From contig LSSN01000714.1 of the NCBI GenBank assembly GCA_001970855.1, positions 3,274-15,115 on the forward strand: a stretch of DNA of 11,842 bases, given 5' to 3'. The notes under the pieces are model-generated. The model did not search any database, was not told where the DNA came from, and worked only from the letters and a program-made list of their open reading frames with translations. Source of the stretch: Smittium culicis. Its lineage: Eukaryota > Kickxellomycota > Harpellomycetes > Harpellales > Legeriomycetaceae. This document shows, in pieces, positions 1 through 8,593 of this stretch (the first letter of the stretch is position 1; every line of letters begins with the position of its first letter). The position numbers were made by a program, and so were the translations under genes.

Positions 1-354
1 GATAGTTGATAGTTGATAGTTGATAGTTGATAGTTGATAGTTGATAGTTGATAGTTGATAGTTGATAGTTGATAGTTGATAGTTGATAGTTGATAGTTGA
101 TAGTTGATAGTTGATAGTTGATAGTTGATAGTTGATAGTTGATAGTTGATAGTTGATAGTTGATAGTTGATAGTTGATAGTTGATAGTTGATAGTTGATA
201 GTTGATAGTTGATAGTTGATAGTTGATAGTTGATAGTTGATAGTTGATAGTTGATAGTTGATAGTTGATAGTTGATAGTTGATAGTTGATAGTTGATAGT
301 TGATAGTTGATAGTTGATAGTTGATAGTTGATAGTTGATAGTTGATAGTTGATA
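1..354. repeat. Perfect (GATAGTT) tandem array at the left edge
   Basis: The heptamer GATAGTT is repeated 50 times without a single substitution or indel, plus a final GATA, and then gives way abruptly to ordinary AT-rich DNA. The array starts at base 1, so its true length is unknown. The + strand carries TGA and TAG in every frame. The - strand (unit AACTATC) has no stop in any frame but also no Met codon, so its open frames are an artefact of the unit. Each unit contains TGATAG, which matches the WGATAR consensus of GATA-type transcription factors; any function from this is speculation. Complete homogeneity points to recent expansion or to an assembler extending a repeat. It is not a recognised telomere repeat. 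Confidence 0.98.
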
Positions 355-961
355 AAATTATTTTAAATATTTTAATGATCTTAATAATTTTTTTTGAAAT
401 GTATTTTATTAAAAAGATATTCTAGGATATTGATTTTTCACCTGTGACATAATTTTTAGTATTTATATAGGTTTGAATTATTAGTATTCTCCTGCTAATA
501 TTACCAGACTAAATTAGAGTTCGATATATCAACATTCTCGTGTTTATTTTTAAAAATATATCCTATATTCTATTTTTGAGCATTATGCTACCAGTAGAGC
601 TTGAATTAGTATAAATTTTAAATTTGGTCACTACTGTTAAAAATTCTATGTTTTTTTATATCGTATCTATTTATAAACTGGATTAATTAAAGGTTAAATT
701 TATATTTTACACTTATTAAATAAAAAATAGTCTTATTTTAATAAACGAATGTGTTTTAGTTTATAGGACTAAAAAAAGCTTCACAGATACTACTTTTTAA
801 GCAAATTTTATAAATCATATATTTTAATTTATTAAATAGTGTTTAAATGCAAAAGATAAAAAAATAAAAAGCTTATAAAAAACGAAAAAACAAAATTATT
901 CTCAAATTTAGCTGTTCTATAATTCATTTAAGAACAATTGGTTTAAAGTTAAGGTATTATC
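355..961. other. AT-rich non-coding stretch
   Basis: This stretch follows directly from the left array and is dominated by A/T runs. I see no open frame of note, no RNA gene and no clear repeat. A few slightly G+C-richer patches, for example around 490-540 and 585-605, contain only very short open frames. The last part (about 845-960) is the immediate upstream flank of the small ATG-led open frame at 962. Confidence 0.6.
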
Positions 962-1323
962 ATGGTTACCGAACAAACTAAAGACACATCAAATGAAAGG
1001 GCTGGTTCTTTGTTTCTCGAGAAAATCTCAATGTCCCAAGGTCAAATTTTTTCCTCGAGAAAAGAGGAATACTAGACCTATCAACAAATACAAATATAAT
1101 TTCTAATGCTTTTAATATATCTATATTTAGACGCATAATAAAAGCTTTATCTTTTTAATTTAAAAGCATTGAAATCTGCTGGGATGTGTTGCTATTTTTT
1201 CGAAATTATCTGCGAGTTCTTTTAATAGGAGGCCAAAATAATGAAAATTTTTATAATGAATACTTATTTCGACAGCTTTTTATTGATATTATTAATTATT
1301 ATATATTAAATTTGTGTTTTTAG
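962..1323 (+). other. Coding-like patch, possible decayed gene or exon pair
   Basis: An ATG at 962 opens a 37-codon frame ending in TAG at 1073-1075. Its peptide is hydrophilic (starts MVTEQTKDTS) and richer in D, E, Q and G than the surrounding translations. A second frame (+1 phase) is open from 997 to 1320 except for one TAA at 1156-1158. That is about 54 codons on each side of the stop, the second half including LRVLLIGGQNNENFYNEYLF, before TAG at 1321-1323. An intron-like signal set (CTAAT at 1103-1107, then TATATTTAG ending at 1130) lies inside, but no donor I tried gave a continuous reading frame. It could be a pseudogene, a gene with introns I cannot place, or chance. I recognise no family. 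Confidence 0.2.
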
Positions 1324-4232
1324 TATAAATAAATAGTGGAATTTTAATCCAATTTATAAATTTCAATTAACTTAAAATTTTATAATAACCGAGATTAAAT
1401 ATTTATTAATTAAATTCCTTTATACCATCTATTATCAAATATCTCCTACAACATTTTTATATTAATTTATAAAATACATACGCATATTTACAGAATAATC
1501 GTTTCATGAAAAATTATGATGTTCGATAATTAATTATTTATAGAAATAGTTCTTTAATATAATTTTTTATTCTAAAAGCATTTAACCAATATTAGAATTT
1601 ATAAAAAATTTTTAAAAAACTTCCTCTGGGTTGTTATAATTTATTTGATGTTAAATATATATCATTATAGTCGGTAAATTCTATATTATATGTTAACTAG
1701 ATTAATTCGATATCGTATTAGATTGCTGCAATCAATAACTACTCGAAATTTTAAAAGAATGCCTCTTTTAATTTTTTTTTTAGTATTAATTGAATAATAA
1801 ATAAGTAAAGTTAGATGAGTATATAAAAAATTCGGTATAAAATGGTACATTTTAATATTTTAATTCTTTTATCATTAAAAATTTCTCAGTATTAATATCT
1901 GAGCCTAAGAATTTTGTGTTTTACGTTATTTTTGATTATAATCAAGCTTAATCAATTGAAAGCTTATTAGTTAGATTTTTACTTAAATATAAGCGGATAA
2001 TTTATGAAATAATTTTGATTTAGCCTATAATAAAAATTTATAAAATTATTTTTTATTTACATTTATTATATGCGTAAAATAATTGAATAAGTAAGATTAT
2101 ATGAAGTTTTTAATTTTTAATTTAAAATTAATTCTTGGTTGATGCTAAAAAATAATCAGTAAAAAAAAATCCCATTAAATTCGCCTTAACACATATTTCA
2201 GAACTTTGTTTAATGATACAATGTATTTGATTACTAAAAAAATCACAAAATCCTTTTATATATCGCTTTTATGTGGATGAAAAAGTGAGAAGTAAAAATT
2301 ATTAATTTTTACATTTTTTTTCTGAATACACTGTTTTAAATCTTTTCATAATCGATATTTTTGATTTTTTGATAAATATTTTTCTTGATACGAGGTTAAA
2401 ATTCAAATATTATGAAAATATAGATTAGAATTCAGCTTTTTTATGCACGTTTTATACAAAATTTTAACCCATTGAAATGTGAAATAACAACAACCATGAA
2501 ATTTGATTATTTTTCGATTTGACTATTATAATATAAGCTATTAAACTATTTTATTTTAGCAAAAGAAGATCAATAGTTTATTAAAAGATCCTCCAAAAGA
2601 AGTAAATGAAATTTTATTTCTTTGGAATATATTATTTAAAAAATTTGATGTTAATTAAAAAACAGATCCATTTCCCCTAAAAATTAGATATTCCTATTAC
2701 TTCAAAAACCAAACCCAAGGCAGTTTAAAATAATATATAACACTAGCTTTTGTGATTAAAGCTGAATAAAATATAAAAACTATCAATATAGACTAAAACT
2801 TGTAAAAAAATCGAACTACTCAACAATTAATTTCTATTTTAATTTCTATAATATATTTATATTTTGAAACCTCATGCAAAAAAATATAGCTTTTTCAAAA
2901 TTAAATATTAAATGAGAGCCGAATTAATAAATTAATATAGATATAAATATAAATATTTCCGAGAGATTTTTTGAAGTAGTGGAAATTTTTTTAAAACGTA
3001 TTTTATTGATAATATGAATAAAATATAGCTATTAGTCGAATTTGACATTCTATTAGAAGGTCTTTATATATATAATTTAAAAATATAATGCAAAATCTTT
3101 CATCAAAAAGATTAAATATTAAAGGGTCTCAATCTAGAAATATAAACCGATATATACTAAAAACTATAAAAATATGTACATTTTATTTTATTTTAAAACA
3201 AAAATTTTCAAATAAGAAATATTCACAAAATTACACTCTTTGAAATAAAAGCTAATCTGTATCACAAAATCCGAATTAATAAATTTATAGAAGTTTTCAT
3301 TTTCGTAATAATTTTCACTTTACCAATAATAGACCGCTTCTCTAAATTTTACTCTAAGTATTATTTCAATTTTAATATTAATAATAAAGCTTAATATTTT
3401 ACAAAATTAAACCTTAGTTGTATTAAAATTTTTAATTTTTATAACAGATTTTATAGATTTTTGTATCAATAGTAAATTTCAATCTATGTTTAGAAAATAA
3501 AGTATATAACAGTGAATGATAATAATAATGTTTCCTATAGCTTTAAAAAAAATTAGATGGATTTTAAAAATTAATTCTTCAAAAAATGCGAGTATTTTGT
3601 ATTTTTATATCTCTTTAAAAAATAAATGTGTAAATAACTTAAAATGGATAAATTAGGTTAATTTTATTTTATCAGTGTATTTTATTTCTTTAGTATTTTT
3701 CTGTTCAATCTAGTAATAAAAATTAATTTTTTAATGAATAAATTCTCTAAAAATCAGTCTAATAATCTTCATTTGACTAATTATATTTTTTCACGCATAA
3801 TTATATATACATTTTCGATTTTTATTTACAATTTCTGATACCAACCCCATTAAAATTTCTAATTCAAGTTTAATCATCATGTTGGTCAAATTTCTAAAGG
3901 TTAAATATGGATAGTATAAAATATATTTATCTGCCAGTAAAAAATTTGCTATTATTTATTTTAAAATTTAAAATCAGATTGATTAATTTTGTTAGTTCAA
4001 CAAAAAAATTTTTTCGGGTCTGAAAATATGAAGTATCTAAAAATTATTGGATAAAAATATATAGATTCAATGTTCAATACATTTAACTGCTAATCCGTAG
4101 ATCGTACTAACGACTTATTTAACACTAAATTTTTTATCTACCCTAAAAATTTATGAAGAATCTTCCTATTCAACTTAAAATTACTATTTATCTATGAAGA
4201 AATCAAAAAAATATTGAATATTATATATACAA
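1324..4232. other. Long AT-rich non-coding stretch
   Basis: About 2.9 kb of very AT-rich sequence. Stops are frequent in all six frames, and I saw no RNA gene and no long repeat. The only coding-like trace I noted is a short + frame after the acceptor-like string TTTATTTTAG near 2560 (contains LLKDPPKEVNEILFLW), about 32 codons long. That is well within what chance gives at this base composition. I assign nothing here. Confidence 0.55.
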
Positions 4233-4346
4233 ATGAAAAAAACGTCGTTTACGAATGAAGCACACAGCAGCGTAAAGCGGCACAGTTCATATTTTCAAAT
4301 GCCAAGTAATACCCCACCGCCCTCCCGAAAAAATTTTTTTTTATAA
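4233..4346 (+). other. Short ATG-led open frame in a G+C-richer patch
   Basis: A 37-codon frame runs from ATG 4233 to TAA 4344-4346. Its peptide begins MKKTSFTNEAHSSVKRHSS and continues into a proline/serine stretch (NTPPPSR). The frame covers 4245-4328, a patch whose G+C is clearly above its surroundings, including a C-rich run at about 4311-4327. It could be a first exon, a decayed fragment or chance. Chance alone would produce many frames of this length, so only the base composition makes it worth listing. No family recognised. Confidence 0.15.
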
Positions 4347-4969
4347 ATAAATATTACAAAATATAATTATTGAATACAAAGATTTAAATGAAAAATCAAA
4401 TCAGCCATCAATATTTTCATTTTTTAATATTCGAAACCATAAAATTAAAAAGAAAAAGTATACTCTGCTCAGCATCCAAATTTCAAAATCAAAAATTAAG
4501 TAGCATCTGATATTAGTTATTGTGAAGGCTTAAATTAAAGTCGTAAGAAGAAGGCGTTAAAACATAAATAGAGATATATATGAGAAAATCATTCAAGTAC
4601 AACTTTTATACAATTCTAAAGATGGTATAAGCGGTATATTTCTTTGATTATAAATAGGCTGAATCAAAATTAAAAGGGATTAATCTTATATATAGAAATT
4701 TTATCGTATTGTATTTTATTGCATTGTATTTATTATCAGATTTTATTTCTACTTTTATGGCGAATAAATAAATGTTGAAGGGAAATAAAATGTAATACTT
4801 TTACTAATTTTATAATACATCTCCAATTTTTTTATGTATTAAATTAGTTATATAAATTCTATCTTGAAAAAATAACCATCAATTTATCTTATAAACATAA
4901 TTCGGAAGGCGAATATAAGATAATAAAAGGAAAAAGTGTTTATATTTTTTTATAAGTAGTTATGATTGA
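4347..4969. other. AT-rich non-coding stretch
   Basis: I see no gene or RNA here. The one local structure is an imperfect 15-bp duplication at 4706-4735 (GTATTGTATTTTATT followed by GCATTGTATTTATTA), which looks like ordinary slippage in T-rich DNA. Confidence 0.5.
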
Positions 4970-5110
4970 GCGAAAGGTGTAATTAATATTTCGGTAAGTT
5001 CTATGTTCCAGCGCTCAGAGTGTCGGCAAAGGGGTTTTTTTTCTTTATTAAAGTTCTATAATACTTGCAAGAAAAATAAATGTAATACCTTGAAATCATT
5101 TATATTATAA
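4970..5110 (+). other. Short open frame in a second G+C-richer patch
   Basis: A + frame is open for 46 codons between the TGA at 4967-4969 and the TAA at 5108-5110, with an internal ATG at 5003 (MFQRSECRQRGFFSLLKFYN). The patch 4990-5036 is unusually G+C-rich for the window. It carries GGTAAGT, a textbook 5' splice donor string, at 4993-4999. A different frame over the same bases also reads plausibly (FGKFYVPALRVSAKG), which shows how little the frame itself proves. It might mark a fossil exon or donor. I recognise no protein. Confidence 0.13.
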
Positions 5111-5676
5111 AAAAAATCAAAATAAAGGTTATCTAACGTATAAAAAAAGTGGATTTTTTTTTGAAATGATAATTAATTCTCACAATTACTTGCTTCTGAC
5201 GAAATAATTATCATTTTCAGACATTTAAAATTGTGGTCTAGTTTTATAGCCTTAAAATTTTTTCTCAGTTATTTTTGGGTCTTATGAAGGGCTGGCGAAA
5301 TTTCTGGTAAACTATACAATGATCTGTTCAATTATCTTCTCATAATAATTGATTCATATTTAATTTAAGGATAATTTAAACTTTTTCTACTTTAGCCCTT
5401 GCCTGTCAAAAGATCTTTGAAAAAATGAGCTGTTTTGTTCGTTATTGATTTAAAAGTTGGTTGATTATTTGCTACTAGTCTACATCATTCTATTATACGA
5501 TTGAGTCTCGGGATAAAAATTTTTATATTTGAAGGTGGTTGGTTAGATTTGGTAGGAAAATAATGGTCCACCACCAATAAAAAGATTATATGTGAAAGAA
5601 AGTGTTAGCATAGAATTAGTAATAATGCAAAGTCATAGAAATCTAGACTTTTTAAAATAAAGTCACAATTCCAAAT
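5111..5676. other. AT-rich stretch with faint minus-strand coding-like traces
   Basis: No gene is supportable here. On the minus strand one phase reads HYFPTKSNQPPSNIKIFIPR, then meets a TGA, and continues in phase as LVANNQPTFKSITNKTAHFF before a stop near 5395. These fragments could be the tail of a decayed minus-strand gene that also includes 5677-5889 and 5991-6287, or they could be chance. A short complementary pair GGTGGT/ACCACC around 5534-5578 may form a weak hairpin. Confidence 0.25.
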
Positions 5677-5889
5677 TCAATAAAGCAATTGAAGGTGTGA
5701 TTTATAAGAATATGTGCCTTTATGGTTCTTGGGGTGAGATTTATGACTTCTAGATTTAGAGATATTATTAGTATTTTTTGATGTATTCTCGACTTTCGTA
5801 TTTTGGGAACTAATTCCAGTAGAGAAATTTTTTCTATTGAAAATTTCGTGAATATTACCACTATTTGTAAACCCTAATGGAAAATGATA
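5677..5889 (-). other. 70-codon minus-strand open frame without a start codon
   Basis: On the minus strand, one phase is open from 5889 down to the TGA at 5679-5677. It reads as a hydrophilic Ser/Asn/Lys/Thr-rich peptide (for example NTKVENTSKNTNNISKSRSH), a composition common in disordered fungal proteins but also easy to get from A-rich DNA. It contains no Met. An acceptor-like string TTTTCCATTAG lies at its 5' side, with a branch-point-like CTAAT about 24 bases further upstream, so it could be an internal or last exon. A competing phase over 5861-5652 has an ATG but an Ile/Leu-dominated translation that looks less like protein. About three or four frames this long are expected by chance in the window. 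Confidence 0.2.
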
Positions 5890-5979
5890 TTAAATAAGTT
5901 ATTAGACATAGCTAATATCTTCACCTTATTTATACAATCAAATAAAATAAGTAGTATAAAAACTCCCGCTCTTATATGA

Positions 5980-6290
5980 ATATACCAATATCATATTTGC
6001 GAAATTATACTAATTTTCTCAAATAAAAAATATCTTTGGAAGCTAAGTAAGGCAAAAAAATTATGGTGGAAAATCTCTAAACCCTCCATACAAAGAATTA
6101 AAAGAACAAATAACGCGTATTTAGAGCGATTTCCTGATAGAGATAGGGGGTGTTTTAAGGCGTAGTAATTCGACTGAATTACTAAGCAGGGTAAATGCGC
6201 GATTATCAGCGGCTCTGGTCCCTCATAAAAAAATATACTGCGGTTGATAGAAAAATTTAAAAAAACATCATTAAAGTAATTTGTATTTCA
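5980..6290. other. G+C-enriched island with open frames on both strands, possible mobile-element remnant
   Basis: This block, G+C-richest at about 6105-6225, lies just upstream of the GST promoter region. On the minus strand one phase is open for 98 codons, from 6287 to the TGA at 5993-5991, with no Met until late; it contains YEGPEPLIIAHLPCLVIQ and YYALKHPLSLSGNRSKYALF. On the + strand a 61-codon phase ends at TAG 6163-6165 (contains RIKRTNNAYLERFPDRDRG). A second + phase, 6125-6247 (contains LRRSNSTELLSRVNARLSAA), would continue it if one base were gained or lost at the GGGGG run 6146-6150. The pattern fits a decayed multicopy element or pseudogene. I cannot name the family or decide the strand. 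Confidence 0.3.
6160..6187. other. Hairpin containing a TTACTAA box
   Basis: TAGTAATTC (6163-6171), a four-base loop GACT and GAATTACTA (6176-6184) form a perfect 9-bp stem. One mismatch and two further G:C pairs extend it to 6160-6187. The right arm runs into TTACTAA (6179-6185), the classical site of Yap1/Pap1-type stress bZIP factors in fungi. It lies about 285 bp before the GST start codon. GST genes are common targets of these factors, but both the site and the stem could be chance in AT-rich DNA. Confidence 0.3.
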
Positions 6291-6335
6291 AATATACTAT
6301 TTAACATACTCAGTATTAAGTAACGATTATTTTTG

Positions 6336-6343
6336 TATAAATA
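6336..6343 (+). promoter_or_regulatory. Candidate TATA box for the GST gene
   Basis: TATAAATA is a clean TATA-box match 127 bases before the GST start codon, a distance typical of simple fungal promoters. The more proximal TATATAAAA at 6461-6469 abuts the ATG and is too close to serve as a TATA box. Such strings are frequent at this A+T content, so position is the main support. Confidence 0.3.
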
Positions 6344-6469
6344 CTCAATAAATTTTCTCGCTATTTTGATTTTTTTAGTAAAAAGAATAATTCAAACTAT
6401 TATACTGTATATCGATACTAATTTAAATATTGCACTGAAATAAAATATTGTAAAATAATTTATATAAAA

Positions 6470-7147
6470 ATGTTCCCTTACAGCGAAGAAAAAATATCTC
6501 TTTACACTGCCAAGATCTGCCCTTTCGCACATCGCGTAGTTTTGGCCCTAGAGGAATCAAACTTACCATATGAAGCCATTGAAATTGATCTCTATAATAA
6601 ACCAGAATGGTACCACGAAGTAAATCCTGCTATGAAAGTTCCAGCAATGCGCCTCCCAAGTGGCGAAATTATGGTAGAATCTTTGTTGATTGTTGATTAT
6701 ATCTCCAAGCAATACCCAAAGTTCAATCTCATTCCACCCACACCATTTGATCAATATAAAGCTAGTATACTCGCCGGCTTTTATGAAAGTAACTTAATTA
6801 CTCCTGCATACAAGCTTTTAGCAACAACAAGCAACAGATCTGAAACCAATGATATATACGCTGATACTATCGAAAAGCTACAAGAGTTCAACGATAAGCT
6901 TGTTTCCAACAATCCAATTGGTCCTTTTATCTTTGGAGATCACTTCACCACTGCTGATATTGCAATAATTCCATTTGCGGAGAGAATCGACCTGGTTTGT
7001 AAAATGCTCGGCCTAAAGTTTAATGATATACCAGGTCTAGAAAGATACTATGCATGGAAAGATGCCTGCTTCAAAAGGCCAGCTTATTCTTCCACAGTAG
7101 CTTCTTATGAAGAACTTTCCGTGGGATACAGAAAATATATTAAATGA
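6470..7147 (+). CDS. Glutathione S-transferase, omega-like (cysteine type)
   Basis: This gene encodes a 225-residue cytosolic GST of canonical two-domain length. The N-terminal thioredoxin-fold domain (about residues 8-84) opens with LYTAKICPFAHRV. Cys17 in the CPFA motif is the expected catalytic residue and would form a mixed disulfide with glutathione. Pro58 in KVPAM is the conserved cis-proline, and Glu70-Ser71 is the glutathione gamma-glutamyl contact pair. The all-helical C-terminal domain (about 92-220) carries the N-capping box T160-T-A-D163 in FTTADIAIIPF. Cysteine-type GSTs usually catalyse thiol transfer, dehydroascorbate reduction or deglutathionylation rather than classical conjugation; the substrate cannot be read here. 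The start is firm: it is the first ATG after an in-frame TAA at 6419-6421, it has A at -3, and later Met codons would remove Cys17. There is no intron or signal peptide. G+C is well above the flanks. Confidence 0.96.
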   Translation: MFPYSEEKISLYTAKICPFAHRVVLALEESNLPYEAIEIDLYNKPEWYHEVNPAMKVPAMRLPSGEIMVESLLIVDYISKQYPKFNLIPPTPFDQYKASILAGFYESNLITPAYKLLATTSNRSETNDIYADTIEKLQEFNDKLVSNNPIGPFIFGDHFTTADIAIIPFAERIDLVCKMLGLKFNDIPGLERYYAWKDACFKRPAYSSTVASYEELSVGYRKYIK

Positions 7148-7204
7148 TTTTTTTATTTCTACACACTGTATATATATATTTATAAACGACTAATTTATAC
7201 TTTA

Positions 7205-7210
7205 AATAAA
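7205..7210 (+). terminator. AATAAA polyadenylation signal
   Basis: AATAAA lies 57 bases after the GST stop codon, within TTTAAATAAATCG. It is the first exact copy of the canonical hexamer downstream and is spaced as expected for a short 3' UTR. The 3' UTR also contains a TA run at 7169-7179. The hexamer is common in such AT-rich DNA, so its position is the support. Confidence 0.4.
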
Positions 7211-8258
7211 TCGCTTTCTACCTTTTTTTGTAAAAATATCTATTTTTATTATTTATACTAGTATTTTGATTGTAGTAGCTAAACTTTTATTCTATGAGAA
7301 ATTAGTAAGAGGGGCTCATACTTTTTCTTAAAGCAAGAAAGTAAAAAAAATAATATCTTACAACGAAAAAATACGAAGAAATATATATTTATCGCTCAAT
7401 CGAGCTATTATAAAAATTCAAGCATGGAAAATCACCTTAGGGCCAATGTCCGATAATAACTTATATATCATACATCATTTCAAAAAGTTGAGTTTAGTTT
7501 AATTTTTTTAGGTCAATCAAAATAAATAAATATACTGAAATCCCTAGTTTCATATTATTCTGTCTCTTGAATTATTATCAACAAATTATTACATAGAATT
7601 GGTAGAGTGTTAAAATATTAAAAACTTTTGATTTTCAGTTTCATTAAATTTCTCATTGCATAAATTACGTTGATAAGTTATTTTGAGGAGTGTACTTTAT
7701 ATCATTGCAATTAATTTGTTTTAATTTAATTTAATTTAATTCAACTTGATGAATTTTACTCGAAGGTATAAGAATGAAAAGCTAAATAAAATATTACGCT
7801 ATAAAGTTATACCATGTTAGTCTAATCTAATCAAATTGAATTTTTTTTAATCGCCTATGAAAATAAAAAGATGTAATTTCAAAAATAGCCAAAAACAAAA
7901 AAAATTGCCCAGTAAAACTAAAGTTCAAAGTAATGAAAATTTTATTGCTAATAGCCTCAAGTTTTTGTTTTGCTTTGTATTTTGAAAGAGTGTATAGAAG
8001 GTATTTTAATATATCGAATGTTTCTTAATTTTTTTAAAACTTACGACTATTCTGAATTAAAATGACATCTGATAATGTTTGAATACCTGGGCTTTGAAGT
8101 GTTTATTTATCATGGTTTAAATTCATTGTTGAAGCTTTTTTATTGTAATATTTTAATTTGTTCTAAAACTTATTAAGCTAAAATTTGTATCTCTAATTTT
8201 TTATCTATATAAATAAACACAATTCAAGAATTTTATATTAGAATTAAGATATCTTAAA
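7211..8258. other. AT-rich non-coding stretch downstream of the GST
   Basis: No gene, RNA or large repeat is visible. The one simple repeat is a short pentamer run, (TTTAA) four times plus two bases, at 7720-7741. Confidence 0.55.
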
Positions 8259-8593
8259 ATGCCATTTTTGCCGATTAGTTGGGTTGTTGGAATACTGTGC
8301 ATATTGAGCTTTTTAATATTCCATTTGTTTTACTTGAAGGAATGCCTTTGTAAATATTTAAGTTGATTGATTGGTCTCACATCTTTTTAGGTACGTAGTT
8401 GGTACAACTTCAAAGTAGCATAATTGTACTAGGATATATGCTTTTTGTATGCCTTGTACCAGCTTTACTATTTTTTAGTTTACATTGCCGCATATTTTCT
8501 AGTATTTTTATCATACCAATAAAATTACGCTTAATCGTTTACTGTGCAACACGTATTAAAAATTCAATTTATAGACTTGAGTACAAGTTTTAA
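8259..8593 (+). other. Two adjacent hydrophobic open frames, doubtful membrane-protein remnant
   Basis: An ATG at 8259 opens a 35-codon frame (ending at TGA 8364-8366) that reads as one strongly hydrophobic segment, for example SWVVGILCILSFLIFHLFYL. A second phase, open from 8399 to TAA 8591-8593, starts at a TTG and reads as another hydrophobic stretch (IIVLGYMLFVCLVPALLFF) followed by a basic tail. An acceptor-like ATCTTTTTAG at 8381-8390 lies between them. The GTAAAT donor at 8350 joins in phase to that acceptor but meets TAG at 8396, and other joins I tried fail. T-rich DNA naturally reads as Phe/Leu/Ile/Val, so this may not be a gene at all. Confidence 0.15.

Noticed and set aside
1..354. 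Telomere or stop-free repeat protein encoded by the left array
   Set aside because: The unit is not a known telomere type and does not match the reverse complement of the right-edge array. The stop-free minus-strand frames have no Met codon and repeat seven residues only because the unit lacks stop triplets on that strand.
1041..1130. A 90-base intron joining the ATG frame at 962 to the downstream phase
   Set aside because: Branch-like CTAAT and the TTTAG acceptor fit, but joining at 1040/1131 leads to GAC GCA TAA, a stop after two codons, so this splice does not give a longer protein.
5020..5036. GTCGGCAAAGGGGTT as another piggyBac-like terminus
   Set aside because: It resembles a GGCAAAGGG end, but it is followed by a T run instead of TTAA, and no partner CCCTTTGCC end lies at a suitable distance.
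5652..5861. 69-codon minus-strand ATG-led open frame
   Set aside because: The translation is Ile/Leu/Lys-dominated, as expected from AT-rich DNA, and another phase over the same bases looks more protein-like. A frame this long is expected by chance in the window.
6563..6754. 63-codon minus-strand open frame
   Set aside because: It lies wholly inside the GST coding region on the opposite strand, and its Trp/Ile-rich translation is the antisense shadow of a well-supported gene.
8399..8593. 64-codon open frame starting at TTG treated as a gene
   Set aside because: A TTG start is a bacterial convention and the window is eukaryotic in character. The hydrophobic translation is what T-rich DNA gives. 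It is kept only as a doubtful remnant.
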